DNA of 64,000 bases, from positions 20,250,986-20,314,985 of the forward strand of contig OW203722.1 of the NCBI GenBank assembly GCA_934045075.1, given 5' to 3'. This DNA comes from Yponomeuta sedellus. Lineage: Eukaryota; Arthropoda; Insecta; Lepidoptera; Yponomeutidae. This document shows positions 35,051-44,302 of the stretch, one piece after another. How positions within the stretch are numbered: the first letter of the stretch is position 1; each line of letters begins with the position of its first letter. The position numbers and the translations under genes were made by a program. The notes beneath the pieces were generated by a model. It worked only from the letters and a program-made list of their open reading frames with translations, was not told the origin of the DNA and made no database searches.

Positions 35051-35764
35051 CGGAGGGTGAGACTCGTATTTCGTATCGGCGTCGTAGGTGTAAAAGATAT
35101 AACAAATATAGTCGACGGCTTGGACGATACCATTGTTATATCTACGCGTTTTACTTTACGTGTCGTCGTGTTGAAGTCCGTGTCAGCACTGTACCACTCA
35201 CCGGGCGTAACCCGGCATCGACACCGGCACAATGGAAAAACGAAACCCGGCACCGGTGCCTGATGCCTGTGCAACGGCCATGCCGGTGTGCCGTGCCGAT
35301 CCGGGCCGATGAGTCGAAACACGCCCAATGCCGATGCCGGCGTGACGACGACGACGACGGCTCCCGGCGCGGCTCGAGCAGCAGGTCGCTAGCTGCTGCA
35401 CTATAACGTCTAAGGCAGGCGGCTACCTCGTTCTTCATCAAATTTTAAAGAAAGTCTATGGTGTAATAATCTCAATTTCTGCTCAGCGTAAATCGTTTCG
35501 TAATCTTACTTTAAACAATTTAATAACTTTACTACATCGAGGGTAGCATAAATGAAAAATCAGTAAGTTTTATGGGGAATATAATTACAGGGAAAGTACA
35601 CATTAGGTACCTAAACTTAAAACATAAAGTGTGTTGAACTTATGGGTAGTATCAATCAGGGAACGTGTCAACCGGATATTCTGAGCTTCACTTACAACAA
35701 TTAATAAAATAGAAAATCTCATATTCAATAACTTACAAGTTTATAAATAACCCATACCATAATA
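35051..35764. other. right flank of Transib
   Basis: No gene is recognised. 35205-35395 is GC-rich with repeated CACCGG/CCGGCAC wording and a GAC run (35342-35358). Similar GC-rich wording flanks the left Transib end. The rest is AT-rich. Confidence 0.5.
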
Positions 35765-35895
35765 TTAACCTCACACCTGCATTCCAATGGGGTAGACAGG
35801 CACCAAGGACTGCCACTTGCCACGATCCTGACAGATTACCTTCGCTTCATCAACATTCATTAGTCGTTACATGCACTCACGTCAGTTCCGGTTAC
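35765..35895. repeat. dispersed repeat shared with 7075-7195
   Basis: GGACTGCCACTTGCCACGAT and ATTAGTCGTTACATGCACTC match the copy in the AASDH 3' UTR. Confidence 0.7.
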
Positions 35896-36255
35896 TTTTT
35901 TTTTTATCTTCCATTTGCTAATACATTCCTTATCTGGTCGAAGTATGTGGGACGTCCCTTACCGGCCCTTCCACCCTCATTCGCCATGTATATTTGTTTC
36001 ATCAATATTTCTTCCTTCATCCTCTCCACATATATCACAGTACAATGAAGGTGTAGCTGATGCGTGCGTTTGCTTCTATGCAGAGTTAGCTGGCAACGGC
36101 GCATATTAAAATCATGGGCCATAATCACAGCAGAAATTGGTAAAAATATCAGCCAGCTCCCATATGGATGGACAGATATTTTTTAATGGAATACTAAATT
36201 GATTGGAATAGTTTGTAGCAGTACCTACCTACCTCTCGATAGGATACTGGTCTTA

Positions 36256-36515
36256 GGCCCTATTTCACAATGTTCAAATAAAGATAAAGATATTTATTGG
36301 GTCACAGACATCGGTATACATGTAAAGTTAGGCTAGTTTACAGGCAAGTTCCAGATAAGCTATCCGCAACCAGGGCTGCCGTTTATTCTAAATTTAAATA
36401 TTTTTTTCTATATTGTGTGTGTTCGTTTATGGCTTCAAATTTAGAACAAACAGCAGCCCTGGTTGCGGATAGCATATCCGGAACTTTATCTGCAGATTGT
36501 GAAACAGACCCTTAC
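36256..36515. repeat. MITE with inverted ends and an inner foldback
   Basis: The outer ends are GGCCCTATTTCACAATGT and AGATTGTGAAACAGACCC. Inside, GCTATCCGCAACCAGGGCTG is repeated inverted at about 36455-36474. Typical of short lepidopteran inverted-repeat elements. Confidence 0.75.
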
Positions 36516-36619
36516 CCTACCCGAAAATAACTTAAACAAAATCTCGCAGCGTTGGGAAGTGTTTGCGATGGACTAGTAAAGGTTTTTCAATAACAAACAT
36601 TTACATACAGGCACATACA

Positions 36620-36790
36620 TTGCTTCTGGCCCCACACTAGGATACCCTGTGTCGTGGGAACCAGAAACAACGACATCACAAACATGTAAACATCAAAGAC
36701 CTGGGGTTTTTTTTTGTTCCCAGCCGGGATTCGAACCCGGGACCTCCCGCATGGCAGGTAGATGCACTACCGTTACGCCACAGAGGTCGT
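36620..36790 (-). repeat. tRNA-derived SINE (tRNA-Gly-like head)
   Basis: The minus strand of 36719-36790 reads CTCTGTGGCGTAACGGTAG (A box), CTACCTGCCATGCGGGAGG (anticodon arm) and GGGTTCGAATCCC (B box). The acceptor stem does not pair, and an A-rich run and unrelated body follow, so this is a SINE head, not a working tRNA gene. Confidence 0.75.
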
Positions 36791-36796
36791 CTCATT

Positions 36797-39117
36797 ATTA
36801 TTAATAATTGTTTAAACCAGCGTTTCTTACTCTTTTTTGTACAAGCATCTCTTATGGTTTTTGCCACCAAGCACAATTTTAAGGACCTCCTTAATAATAG
36901 AAGCAGCAATATATTTCGAAACATTTATTGTAGTACAGTCAAAAAATATACTTTTTTCATAATAAAATAGGTAAATGTGAAGGTTCGTGCTTGTGGGGTA
37001 GGCGGCGGCGTGTGTAGCAATTACGAAACTTTTGGTGGCATTTATTTATGATTGTTAAATGGTCTATTGATAAGACTTCGGTAGAAGTTCGACCATTTTG
37101 TTGCGAAGTCGCCCATAATAATACTGAGGAGAGTGCGAACATGCAAAGTTGATGTGCTGTCGACTGCACTGTGCAGGTAGGTCGGTGTGAGTGGTACCCA
37201 AATGGACTAAGGTACCTTTGAGGGAGTTGTCTAAGTATTGGCTTGATAAGATCACAATCAGCGACCACAGGGCAGGTCTATACACGGAGGATGACGAAGT
37301 CTGGGTTACTGTTGCATGTTGAAAGCACTGATATCATTCACTAGAAGTTGTTGGTGGGTAAAGGTGGGTTACATTTCTTGCTGCTTGCTTTAAAATTCTG
37401 TTTTATAGACCCAATGCACTAATTCCGCAATATACTTTTTCCACAGATTTGAAATGTGTGATTTTTTCACATAGGTATTGTATTTTCTGAATTATCTCTC
37501 AAACAAACAATGTTTTTCCTATATTTATCCCATCCGTGGGTTGTCAATTTTATGGCAGATTAGATTTTCCCTAAGGACTTACAAGAACACAGAACAATTA
37601 AACCATACAAGAACCAAACGTAGGTACTCTGTGTCTAGAATTGAACTGTCAATTCTCTGCTCGCTACTGGCTACTAGAGTACACTGCTAAAATGTTTTAC
37701 GTTTTGCTAGTCACCGCCAGATGTCAATAGTAAACTCGTGAAAACTATTAACAATGCCATCTAGCGGTTTTAGACAAAGCGCTCTACACGTATTTTTCGG
37801 CTTTGCGCGCATTTTCAGTGGCGGCCTCTGGGCCCGGCGCGGTTTTTTGGGATCCGATTTGCTTGTATGGGAATGGGTTTCTATCCTTACTTCAAATTCA
37901 ATGGTATCACTTAAGTAATTTACGAGAAAAAAACCAGGAAAAGATTTAGTACAATATCAAATATATTGTGCTTTCATTCTTCTATACAGTACATACATTA
38001 TTATCTTTTTTAACGTGTAAAATTTGGTAAAATTGCACCACAACAAAATATCAATGCTAATGAAGGTTCATGTTTACGTGTGGTTTAAGATGTGTTACAG
38101 AGATAAAATCCCAAATTTCATTTAAATAAAACTACGGAGTGTTATTCACGAAATGACGATTTGTCCATACAACATTATTCATTGTTCAATCTTATCGCGC
38201 AAACTAACTTTACTGAGAAGTTCTAATAATCGACACATTAGAAATCTTGACAGATAAAGCATGGCCGAGAACTCGACAGTCAACTTTTTGATAGTGATAT
38301 TTATATTGTTTACGAAAAGTAATCGTAGTTTACATTAGGGTTACCCCTAACATGGTTTTTGTGTGTTTTTCTTCTGGCCCTTTAGAATATTGATCCGTCA
38401 GAAACTTTTTGCACATGGGAGCCTAAAGCCCTTATATATAAAAAAAAACACTCCGAAAACGCTGACTAAAATAGTCTGTGGTCGAGATTTAGCAAGGAAA
38501 AACGTTACCACAGATGAAATAGAACGCCCCGTCTAGGTGTGGAATCGTGTTTTTGTAAACAAGACTGTTACTCTTTGCAGATAATAACTTCCTGGAATAA
38601 ATCATTCCTTCCTCTTGTGCCATCACATCACTTATCCGTATCGCTTGGGCGTTGGAGGTAATCCAATGCTATTAACAACAATAAAACAACAGTTATTTTG
38701 TCAACAAATGAAACTTCAGACTCATTAGTCAGTTGCTAGTCTTATTTGACGTAATAGTAGCTGTTATCTATGTATTCTCGTCAGCATACAGTGTTAGAAT
38801 CAAACTACATAATTTATGGTCTAACTAACGCCTAGGATTATTGGCAGCCTGTTGCTCGGTGGTGTATAGTAATTTTTAAACATCTTTTCGGTATTTAGAG
38901 CGTAATTGGGTTACAGTAAATTCACGCTGACGAACCTATATTATTAAGTTCGATGCTGGTTGGAATATTTTATTTTGTCGCTAAAATTGTTATACAAGTT
39001 TCTACGTGAAAAATATATTTTTTTTTAAATACAAATAGAATAAGGAATTAGAATGACGAGTGGTGTTATAATATTGGCTCACACAATGCAGACGGCAATG
39101 TTGCATTAGCGAAAGGC
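36797..39117. other. gene-free stretch before the DIRS element
   Basis: No gene is recognised. It is AT-rich, with a few short ORFs on both strands that resemble nothing. Confidence 0.4.
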
Positions 39118-39267
39118 AATTATGTTCCGTAATCTCGTCCTCATTTGTAACTATGTAGTATGCACCTTTGCACTACTGCGCTGCACAATCTTCAAAGTCC
39201 TTTAAAATAAAGATTTCTGAACGCTCCCCATAGACAACCTCGCGTTCCCGCTATCTCAAACGTCATT
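39118..39267. repeat. DIRS left inverted terminal repeat
   Basis: It starts AATTATGTTCCGTAATCTCG and ends CTCAAACGTCATT. It pairs with 44111-44260; the few outer differences (GTTCCG versus GTGAAG) let one tell which end was copied into the internal region. Confidence 0.9.
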
Positions 39268-39338
39268 GTACTTTTTTTGTGCATCCGCGCTGTACGTAAT
39301 ATTGTGATTACTGCGAGAATAGTGAAAAATCCTGCAAA

Positions 39339-40948
39339 ATGGACCAAGAACTTCGGGCTGAGATGGAAGAATTGAAGAGGCAGGTCAAAAAACTGTCGCG
39401 GCGGCGTCGCCGCCGGCGATATGACAGCCGAGAAGACCGGCGCCAGCGCTACCGCTCGCGATCTCGATCTGCCTTTTCTGCTAGACGTGATCACAGTCGT
39501 GATCGCAGCCCTAGCAGACACCGAAATAGCTACAGCAGGAGCCGGAGTGTTGAAGAGGATTACGGTAAGTTTTAAGAATTATTTTTAGGTTGTGAAAATT
39601 TTCTATGGACGGCCATGCTCTTTTTAGTAATGGTGAAAAAGCTAATTGTTTTGGCCCTTGACCTGATCGGATTATTTCTCTAGAGCTTTCACGAGAGGCT
39701 AGCCGTGAGAATGTTTTTCGTATTCGGTTGAGTATATGAACACTGGCCTGCGCATTGGAGCTTTCACGAGAGGTTAGCCGCGCGGCAATACAGTTTACCA
39801 GAAACTTTTGTCTCAGCTTCGAGGTTATATCTTGCATTTAGAGCTATCACGAGAGGTTAGCCAATGCTACATGAAATACTTCCATACTGCAGTTAACACT
39901 GATAGAACTTTCACGAGAGGTTAGTCACTGGTGTCTTATACAGAGTGATTGCAAGGCATACCTACCTATATATAACAATGTCCCTAAGAGCTCTCACGAG
40001 AGGTTAGCCTGTGGACATATTATGCATTAATCACTGAATGTTTTCCAACACATATTTTCATATCCGACTTCAGATCAACCGGAGAATGAGCCCGCAGCCC
40101 CAGCCGAGCCCATATTCCTGTCTGATCCGGTGGCACTGACAGACCCTGCAGTGCTGACTGAACCATCAGCTGTAATTGAACCAGCAGGCCTCCCTAGTGA
40201 AATTGAGGATATTCTAGGCAGTGAAGGGCTACAGAACCAACCAAAAGGCATCTCCATACACCCCAGAATCGAAACAAGATGGGCAGCAATCCTAATGTCA
40301 GGGCTGTCAGAAGAATCCAGACAATCCATACAAAAGAAATATACCCTGCCAGAAAATTGCCCACTTTTAAAACCACCCAAACTAAATGAGGAAGTGGCAG
40401 CCACTATGAATGAAAGCGGTCTCAAAAGGGACAAGAGAATTGCCGAAAAACAATTGGCCTTAAGTACAGCTGTCTCTTGTATCGGCCAAGTGCTCAACAC
40501 AATGATTGAAAATGACAGCAGCTGTCTAAAACAGATAGAAATACTGAATGATGCGGCAAGGATGATGTGTAGCATCATTCAAAGTGACTCTGTCACTAGG
40601 AGAACGCTGATCCTCCCAGGTCTAAATAGGGATATGAAGGCCCTTATGGAAAAGACTGAAATATCCGAATTCCTATTTGGCGACAAATTACAAGACAAAG
40701 TTTCTGCCTGCAAAGCTGTGAAAAAGTCTGCACAGGAGCTTAAAAACACCCCAGCCACTCATACTACAAAGAAAGCATTAAACTACCGAGGCCCGCCGAA
40801 ACTAACTCCTCATCCGAACGGGCCCAAGGAGAAGAAGACACCGAGGAGGCCACCCTTTCACCGCGTCCAGGCTCCACCAGCTCAGCGTCCTCGTTCTCCT
40901 CAGAAGCAGTCCCACCAACGCCGACGTCCGGGACCCTACCGTCGCTAA
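39339..40948 (+). CDS. DIRS ORF1 (Gag-like), spliced, with SR-rich N-terminus
   Basis: Exon 1 is 39339-39564, from the first ATG: a charged helix (MDQELRAEMEELKRQVKK), a basic run RRRRRRRYDSR, then an arginine-serine domain (RYRSRSRSAFSARRDHSR, RNSYSRSRSVEEDY). The donor is GGTAAGT. The acceptor TCCGACTTCAG ends at 40073, and exon 2 (40074-40948) continues in frame (phase 1). The joined product is 366 residues. Exon 2 starts acidic and proline-rich, then has an alpha-helical region around SGLSEESRQSIQKKYTLP and DEAARMMCSI-like helices, and ends very basic (PRSPQKQSHQRRRPGPYRR), suiting nucleic-acid binding. DIRS elements are known to carry spliceosomal introns. This intron holds the five-copy 23-bp array. 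The splice is inferred from sites and frame, not from RNA. Confidence 0.8.
39682..40009 (+). repeat. five spaced copies of a 23-bp motif in the DIRS ORF1 intron
   Basis: Copies start at 39682, 39757, 39840, 39904 and 39987, all in the same orientation; start-to-start spacing is 75, 83, 64 and 83 bp. The core is CTTTCACGAGAGGTTAGCC preceded by AGAG. Each copy differs from it at one or two positions at most, while the spacers are unrelated. CTCTC and GAGAG within the fifth copy could form a short stem. It is not a microsatellite and not part of the terminal repeats. Confidence 0.9.
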
Positions 40949-42822
40949 GTCAGGTACAGACCGGTAGATTGCCGTACTTTGTCCAGAACTGGGATTGTTT
41001 ATCATTAAGCCCTACTATACGTAGTTGGATTGTTGGTTACACAATCCCCTTTTCCAGTACACCGCAGCAGACCTCACACACTAAGAATGATACATTTACA
41101 CTAGAGGAAAGTTATTTAATTTGTAATGAGATAAAGAAACTGTTACAAATAGGGGCAATCGAACACTGCCAGCCGGCAAGTGGCCAGTTTTTATCTAGCA
41201 TTTTTCTCCATCCTAAAGCAGACGGCAGCTGGAGATTTATCTTAAACCTTAAGAACCTAAATAAATTTGTTCATACAGTTCACTTTAAATTAGAGGATGT
41301 TAGAACAGCTACTAAACTTATGACTGCAAATTGCTTTATGGCAACGATTGACATTAAAAATGCATATTATTTACTATCAATATCAAAACAGGACAGAAAA
41401 TACTTAAGGTTCGAGTTTAATAACTCCATGTTTGAGTTTACTTGTCTTCCCTTTGGCCTTAGCACAGCCCCATATGTGTTCACAAAGGTACTAAAACCAG
41501 TCATGAGCTACTTACGTTCTTTAGGTCTCTTATCAGTAATATACTTGGATGACATACTGTGCTTTGGAAAGACCAGCACACAGTGTATGGAAAACGTATC
41601 CATAACCCAGAAACTTCTTATAGGCTTAGGTTTTATTATTAATACAGAAAAAAGCTGTCTCACACCTAAACAAGAATGCAAATTTTTAGGCTTCATCTTG
41701 AACTCTGTGTCACAAACTATTTCATTACCAGATAAGAAAAAGAAGAACATTCTAGAAATGATACAGAAAATAAGATCTAGTAACAAATGTAGAATTCTCG
41801 ATTTTGCTAAGCTTCTGGGACTACTTGTAGCAGCTTCACCGGCAATTGAATATGGGTGGCTCTACACAAAAGTATTAGAGAGACATAAGACTTTAGCGTT
41901 GAGGCACAACAATGAAAACTATAATAGAAATATATATATCACAGACTCTATCCTAAAAGAGTTGGATTGGTGGACCTTACATATTCCTAGTAGTCAATGC
42001 AAGTTAAAACAGTTTGATTTTAGCCTCGAAATATATTCTGACAGTTCCCGAAGCGGCTGGGGCATAGTGTGTAACAATGAAAAAAGCCATGGACATTGGA
42101 CAGAGGAGGATAGTAAATACCATATTAATTATTTAGAGCTGCTGGCAGCTTTTTTCGGCTTGAAAACTTTTGCATCAAATTTATGTAACTGTGAGATTTT
42201 ACTAAGAATAGACAACACCACGGCCATAGCTTACATTAATAAGATGGGGGGAACTCGGTTCCCACATCTTAATGAGCTAGCAAGAAAGTTATGGCAATGG
42301 TGTGAAGAGAGACATCTATGGGTATACGCATCTTACATTAGCTCAAAAGAGAATTCAGTAGCAGACCGGGAATCCAGACGGGCACACTCTGAAATAGAGT
42401 GGGAATTATCCCAGTCATCATTTAAGACTATAGTGAACACACTGGGTCAGCCTCAAATAGATCTATTTGCAAGTAGGGCAAATACCAAATGTGGTGTGTA
42501 TGTATCTTGGTACCCAGATCCTGATGCCTACACTTCAGATGCCTTCACTATAAAATGGGATAAAATGTTTTTCTATGCTTTCCCACCATTTGCCCTTGTA
42601 AGCAGAACATTACAAAAAATATTAAGAGATAAAGGAAAAGGCATTGTAGTGGTTCCGTGGTGGCCGTCCCAACCATGGTACCCTCTGTATGAGTCCATGG
42701 TTGTATCGGAAAAAGTTATTCTTAATCCTAATAATGATTTGTTACTCTCTCCTTCTAGGGACCCACATCCTCTACACAGAACTCTGACCTTGATAGCAGC
42801 AGTATTATCCGCGAATCCTTGA
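40744..42822 (+). CDS. DIRS ORF2: reverse transcriptase, RNase H and methyltransferase-like domains
   Basis: The frame is open from 40744 (after TAA at 40741-40743), overlaps the end of ORF1 by 205 nt in the -1 frame, and has no ATG ahead of the domains; homology begins near GRLPYFVQNWD at ~40963. RT: LNLKNLNKFV, MATIDIKNAYYLL (first catalytic Asp), FTCLPFGLSTAPYVFTK, and VIYLDDILCFG, the YLDD box. RNase H: EIYSDSSRSGWG, NYLELLAAFFGL, LRIDNTTAIAYIN, with the acidic residues kept. Then the DIRS-specific domain usually likened to DAM N6-methyltransferases: IDLFASRANTKCG, YVSWYPDPDA, FYAFPPFAL, VVPWWPSQPWYPL. It copies element RNA into DNA. Translation may use frameshifting (a T-AAA-AAC site lies at 40741-40747, where the -1 frame opens) or re-initiation; neither is shown. 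Confidence 0.92.
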   Translation, partial: KHPSHSYYKESIKLPRPAETNSSSERAQGEEDTEEATLSPRPGSTSSASSFSSEAVPPTPTSGTLPSLSQVQTGRLPYFVQNWDCLSLSPTIRSWIVGYTIPFSSTPQQTSHTKNDTFTLEESYLICNEIKKLLQIGAIEHCQPASGQFLSSIFLHPKADGSWRFILNLKNLNKFVHTVHFKLEDVRTATKLMTANCFMATIDIKNAYYLLSISKQDRKYLRFEFNNSMFEFTCLPFGLSTAPYVFTKVLKPVMSYLRSLGLLSVIYLDDILCFGKTSTQCMENVSITQKLLIGLGFIINTEKSCLTPKQECKFLGFILNSVSQTISLPDKKKKNILEMIQKIRSSNKCRILDFAKLLGLLVAASPAIEYGWLYTKVLERHKTLALRHNNENYNRNIYITDSILKELDWWTLHIPSSQCKLKQFDFSLEIYSDSSRSGWGIVCNNEKSHGHWTEEDSKYHINYLELLAAFFGLKTFASNLCNCEILLRIDNTTAIAYINKMGGTRFPHLNELARKLWQWCEERHLWVYASYISSKENSVADRESRRAHSEIEWELSQSSFKTIVNTLGQPQIDLFASRANTKCGVYVSWYPDPDAYTSDAFTIKWDKMFFYAFPPFALVSRTLQKILRDKGKGIVVVPWWPSQPWYPLYESMVVSEKVILNPNNDLLLSPSRDPHPLHRTLTLIAAVLSANP

Positions 42823-43766
42823 CCAGAAGAGGTGTCCCACCAGCTTCAATGGATATAATGATAGCGTCTCTGGCAACCAAGACTAAGAAACAATACGACT
42901 CAGCTTTGAACCACTGGATAAAGTTCTGTGCAGATCAGGGTGTGGATCCACTGGCAGGTTTAGTACCAACGGTTATTTCATTTTTAACTCAAAAATTTAA
43001 GGAAGGCTTATCATACAGTTCTCTAAACTCCTATAGGTCAGCCTTATCTCTTGTTATCGGACCTCATCTAGGAAACGATGAACAGATAAAGAGATTTTTT
43101 AAAGGGGTTTTTAAGCTGCGTCCAAAGAAGCCCAGATACGAAGAAGTCTGGGATGCTAATATAGTTTTAAATTATCTCAACTCGTTAATACCTAATGATA
43201 CCCTTGGTTTAGAACTTATTGCTAAGAAAACAGTGACACTTCTTGCATTGGTCACCGCTCACAGAGTTCAAACTCTATCATTGATATTAACTGAAAACAT
43301 ATATGTCAATGAAGAAAACATTAGAATTAAGATTCCTGATTTCATAAAGACTACTGGGCCTCATCGATTGCAGCCGAATTTAATAATACCATTTTTTAAG
43401 GATAATCTCAATATTTGCCCAGCAACAACATTGTTGTCTTATCTTGATGTCACTCGAGATATACGAGGATCTTGCAAGAGACTGTTCATTACTTTTAAAA
43501 AGCCTTACCATGCAGCTTCTCCAACAACACTAAGTAGATGGATAAAATCATCATTGTCCGAAAGTGGTATAGATGTTAGAATTTTCTCAGCACACAGCAC
43601 TAGGCATGCTGCTACATCCAAAGCCTCTGATGGAGGCCTTAGTATTGAGGTAATTAGAAAGGCAGCTGGCTGGTCGGAAGGCTCCAGTTGTTTTGCCAGA
43701 TTTTACAAAAGACCAATTATATCTAATTTAAATTCCTTCGCTCAGGCCGTGTGCTCAAGCAAATGA
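42759..43766 (+). CDS. DIRS ORF3: tyrosine recombinase
   Basis: The frame is open from 42759 and overlaps the end of ORF2 by 64 nt; the first ATG is at 42849. The N-terminal SAM-like region reads TKTKKQYDSALNHWIKFC and SYSSLNSYRSALSL. Catalytic residues are visible in order: Arg in VTAHRVQTLSLI, HxxR in SAHSTRHAATSKAS, and the Tyr in SSCFARFYKRP. It should integrate the circular DNA form, in place of an integrase. The frame is directly preceded by a textbook acceptor: the pyrimidine run at 42739-42755 and TAG at 42756-42758. This suggests that the recombinase is made from a separate spliced mRNA. Joining it to the ORF1 donor would be out of frame, so another donor would be needed. Confidence 0.92.
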   Translation, partial: GPTSSTQNSDLDSSSIIRESLTRRGVPPASMDIMIASLATKTKKQYDSALNHWIKFCADQGVDPLAGLVPTVISFLTQKFKEGLSYSSLNSYRSALSLVIGPHLGNDEQIKRFFKGVFKLRPKKPRYEEVWDANIVLNYLNSLIPNDTLGLELIAKKTVTLLALVTAHRVQTLSLILTENIYVNEENIRIKIPDFIKTTGPHRLQPNLIIPFFKDNLNICPATTLLSYLDVTRDIRGSCKRLFITFKKPYHAASPTTLSRWIKSSLSESGIDVRIFSAHSTRHAATSKASDGGLSIEVIRKAAGWSEGSSCFARFYKRPIISNLNSFAQAVCSSK

Positions 43767-43926
43767 TTATACTAGATACTATTATTGTGTATTACTTAAT
43801 TATGTTAACTATAAGTTGCTAAGAGAACCTTTGATATTTGATAAGGTAATTCAATTGTGACACGAGGAGTATTATTAAAATATTTTTTTTTTTTTTACAT
43901 TTGCACAACTTTCTTCTTTGAACATC

Positions 43927-44032
43927 TACATAGTTACAAATGAGGACGAGATTACGGAACATAATTATAATGATCGGAATAACTTACCAAGTGTATCCGA
44001 TCCCCAATTATGTGAAGTAATCTCGTCCTCAT
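43927..44032. repeat. DIRS internal complementary region
   Basis: 43927-43966 is the inverse of the left end (39118-39157). 43967-44032 is the inverse of the right end (down from ~44300). The junction reads GGAACATAATTATAATGATC. This is the template proposed to complete the ends during DIRS replication. Confidence 0.93.
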
Positions 44033-44110
44033 GCTGTCCCACCCAACCACTCTTCTAATTAATATACCATATTAATTGACCCTTCTAGAAAGTTGTGAGT
44101 ACTTTGAAAT

Positions 44111-44260
44111 AATGACGTTTGAGATAGCGGGAACGCGAGGTTGTCTATGGGGAGCGTTCAGAAATCTTTATTTTAAAGGACTTTGAAGATTGTGCAGCGC
44201 AGTAGTGCAAAGGTGCATACTACATAGTTACAAATGAGGACGAGATTACTTCACATAATT
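44111..44260. repeat. DIRS right inverted terminal repeat
   Basis: The inverse of 39118-39267, followed by 40 bp (44261-44302) present only at this end and in the internal region. Confidence 0.9.
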
Positions 44261-44302
44261 GGGGATCGGATACACTTGGTAAGTTATTCCGATCATTATA
44301 AA

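Larger units (their letters stand above)
39118..44302 (+). mobile_element. full-length DIRS-type tyrosine-recombinase retrotransposon
   Basis: It has inverted terminal repeats of 150 bp (39118-39267 and 44111-44260), a 40-bp extension unique to the right end, and an internal complementary region at 43927-44032. That region is the exact inverse of the left 40 bp joined to the inverse of the right ~65 bp: the circle-junction design that DIRS elements use for replication. Genes in order: spliced Gag-like ORF1, RT/RNase H/methyltransferase-like ORF2, tyrosine recombinase. No stops or frame breaks were found in any of them. No target duplication is expected or seen. A young, possibly mobile copy. 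Confidence 0.93.

Noticed and set aside
36719..36790. Functional tRNA-Gly gene
   Set aside because: The acceptor stem does not pair and a SINE-like body follows.
39682..40009. CRISPR array
   Set aside because: Spaced 23-bp repeats resemble one superficially, but this is a eukaryotic retrotransposon intron with no cas genes.
39682..40009. Hammerhead ribozyme repeats in the DIRS intron
   Set aside because: The CTGATGA and GAAA cores needed for a hammerhead are absent on both strands.
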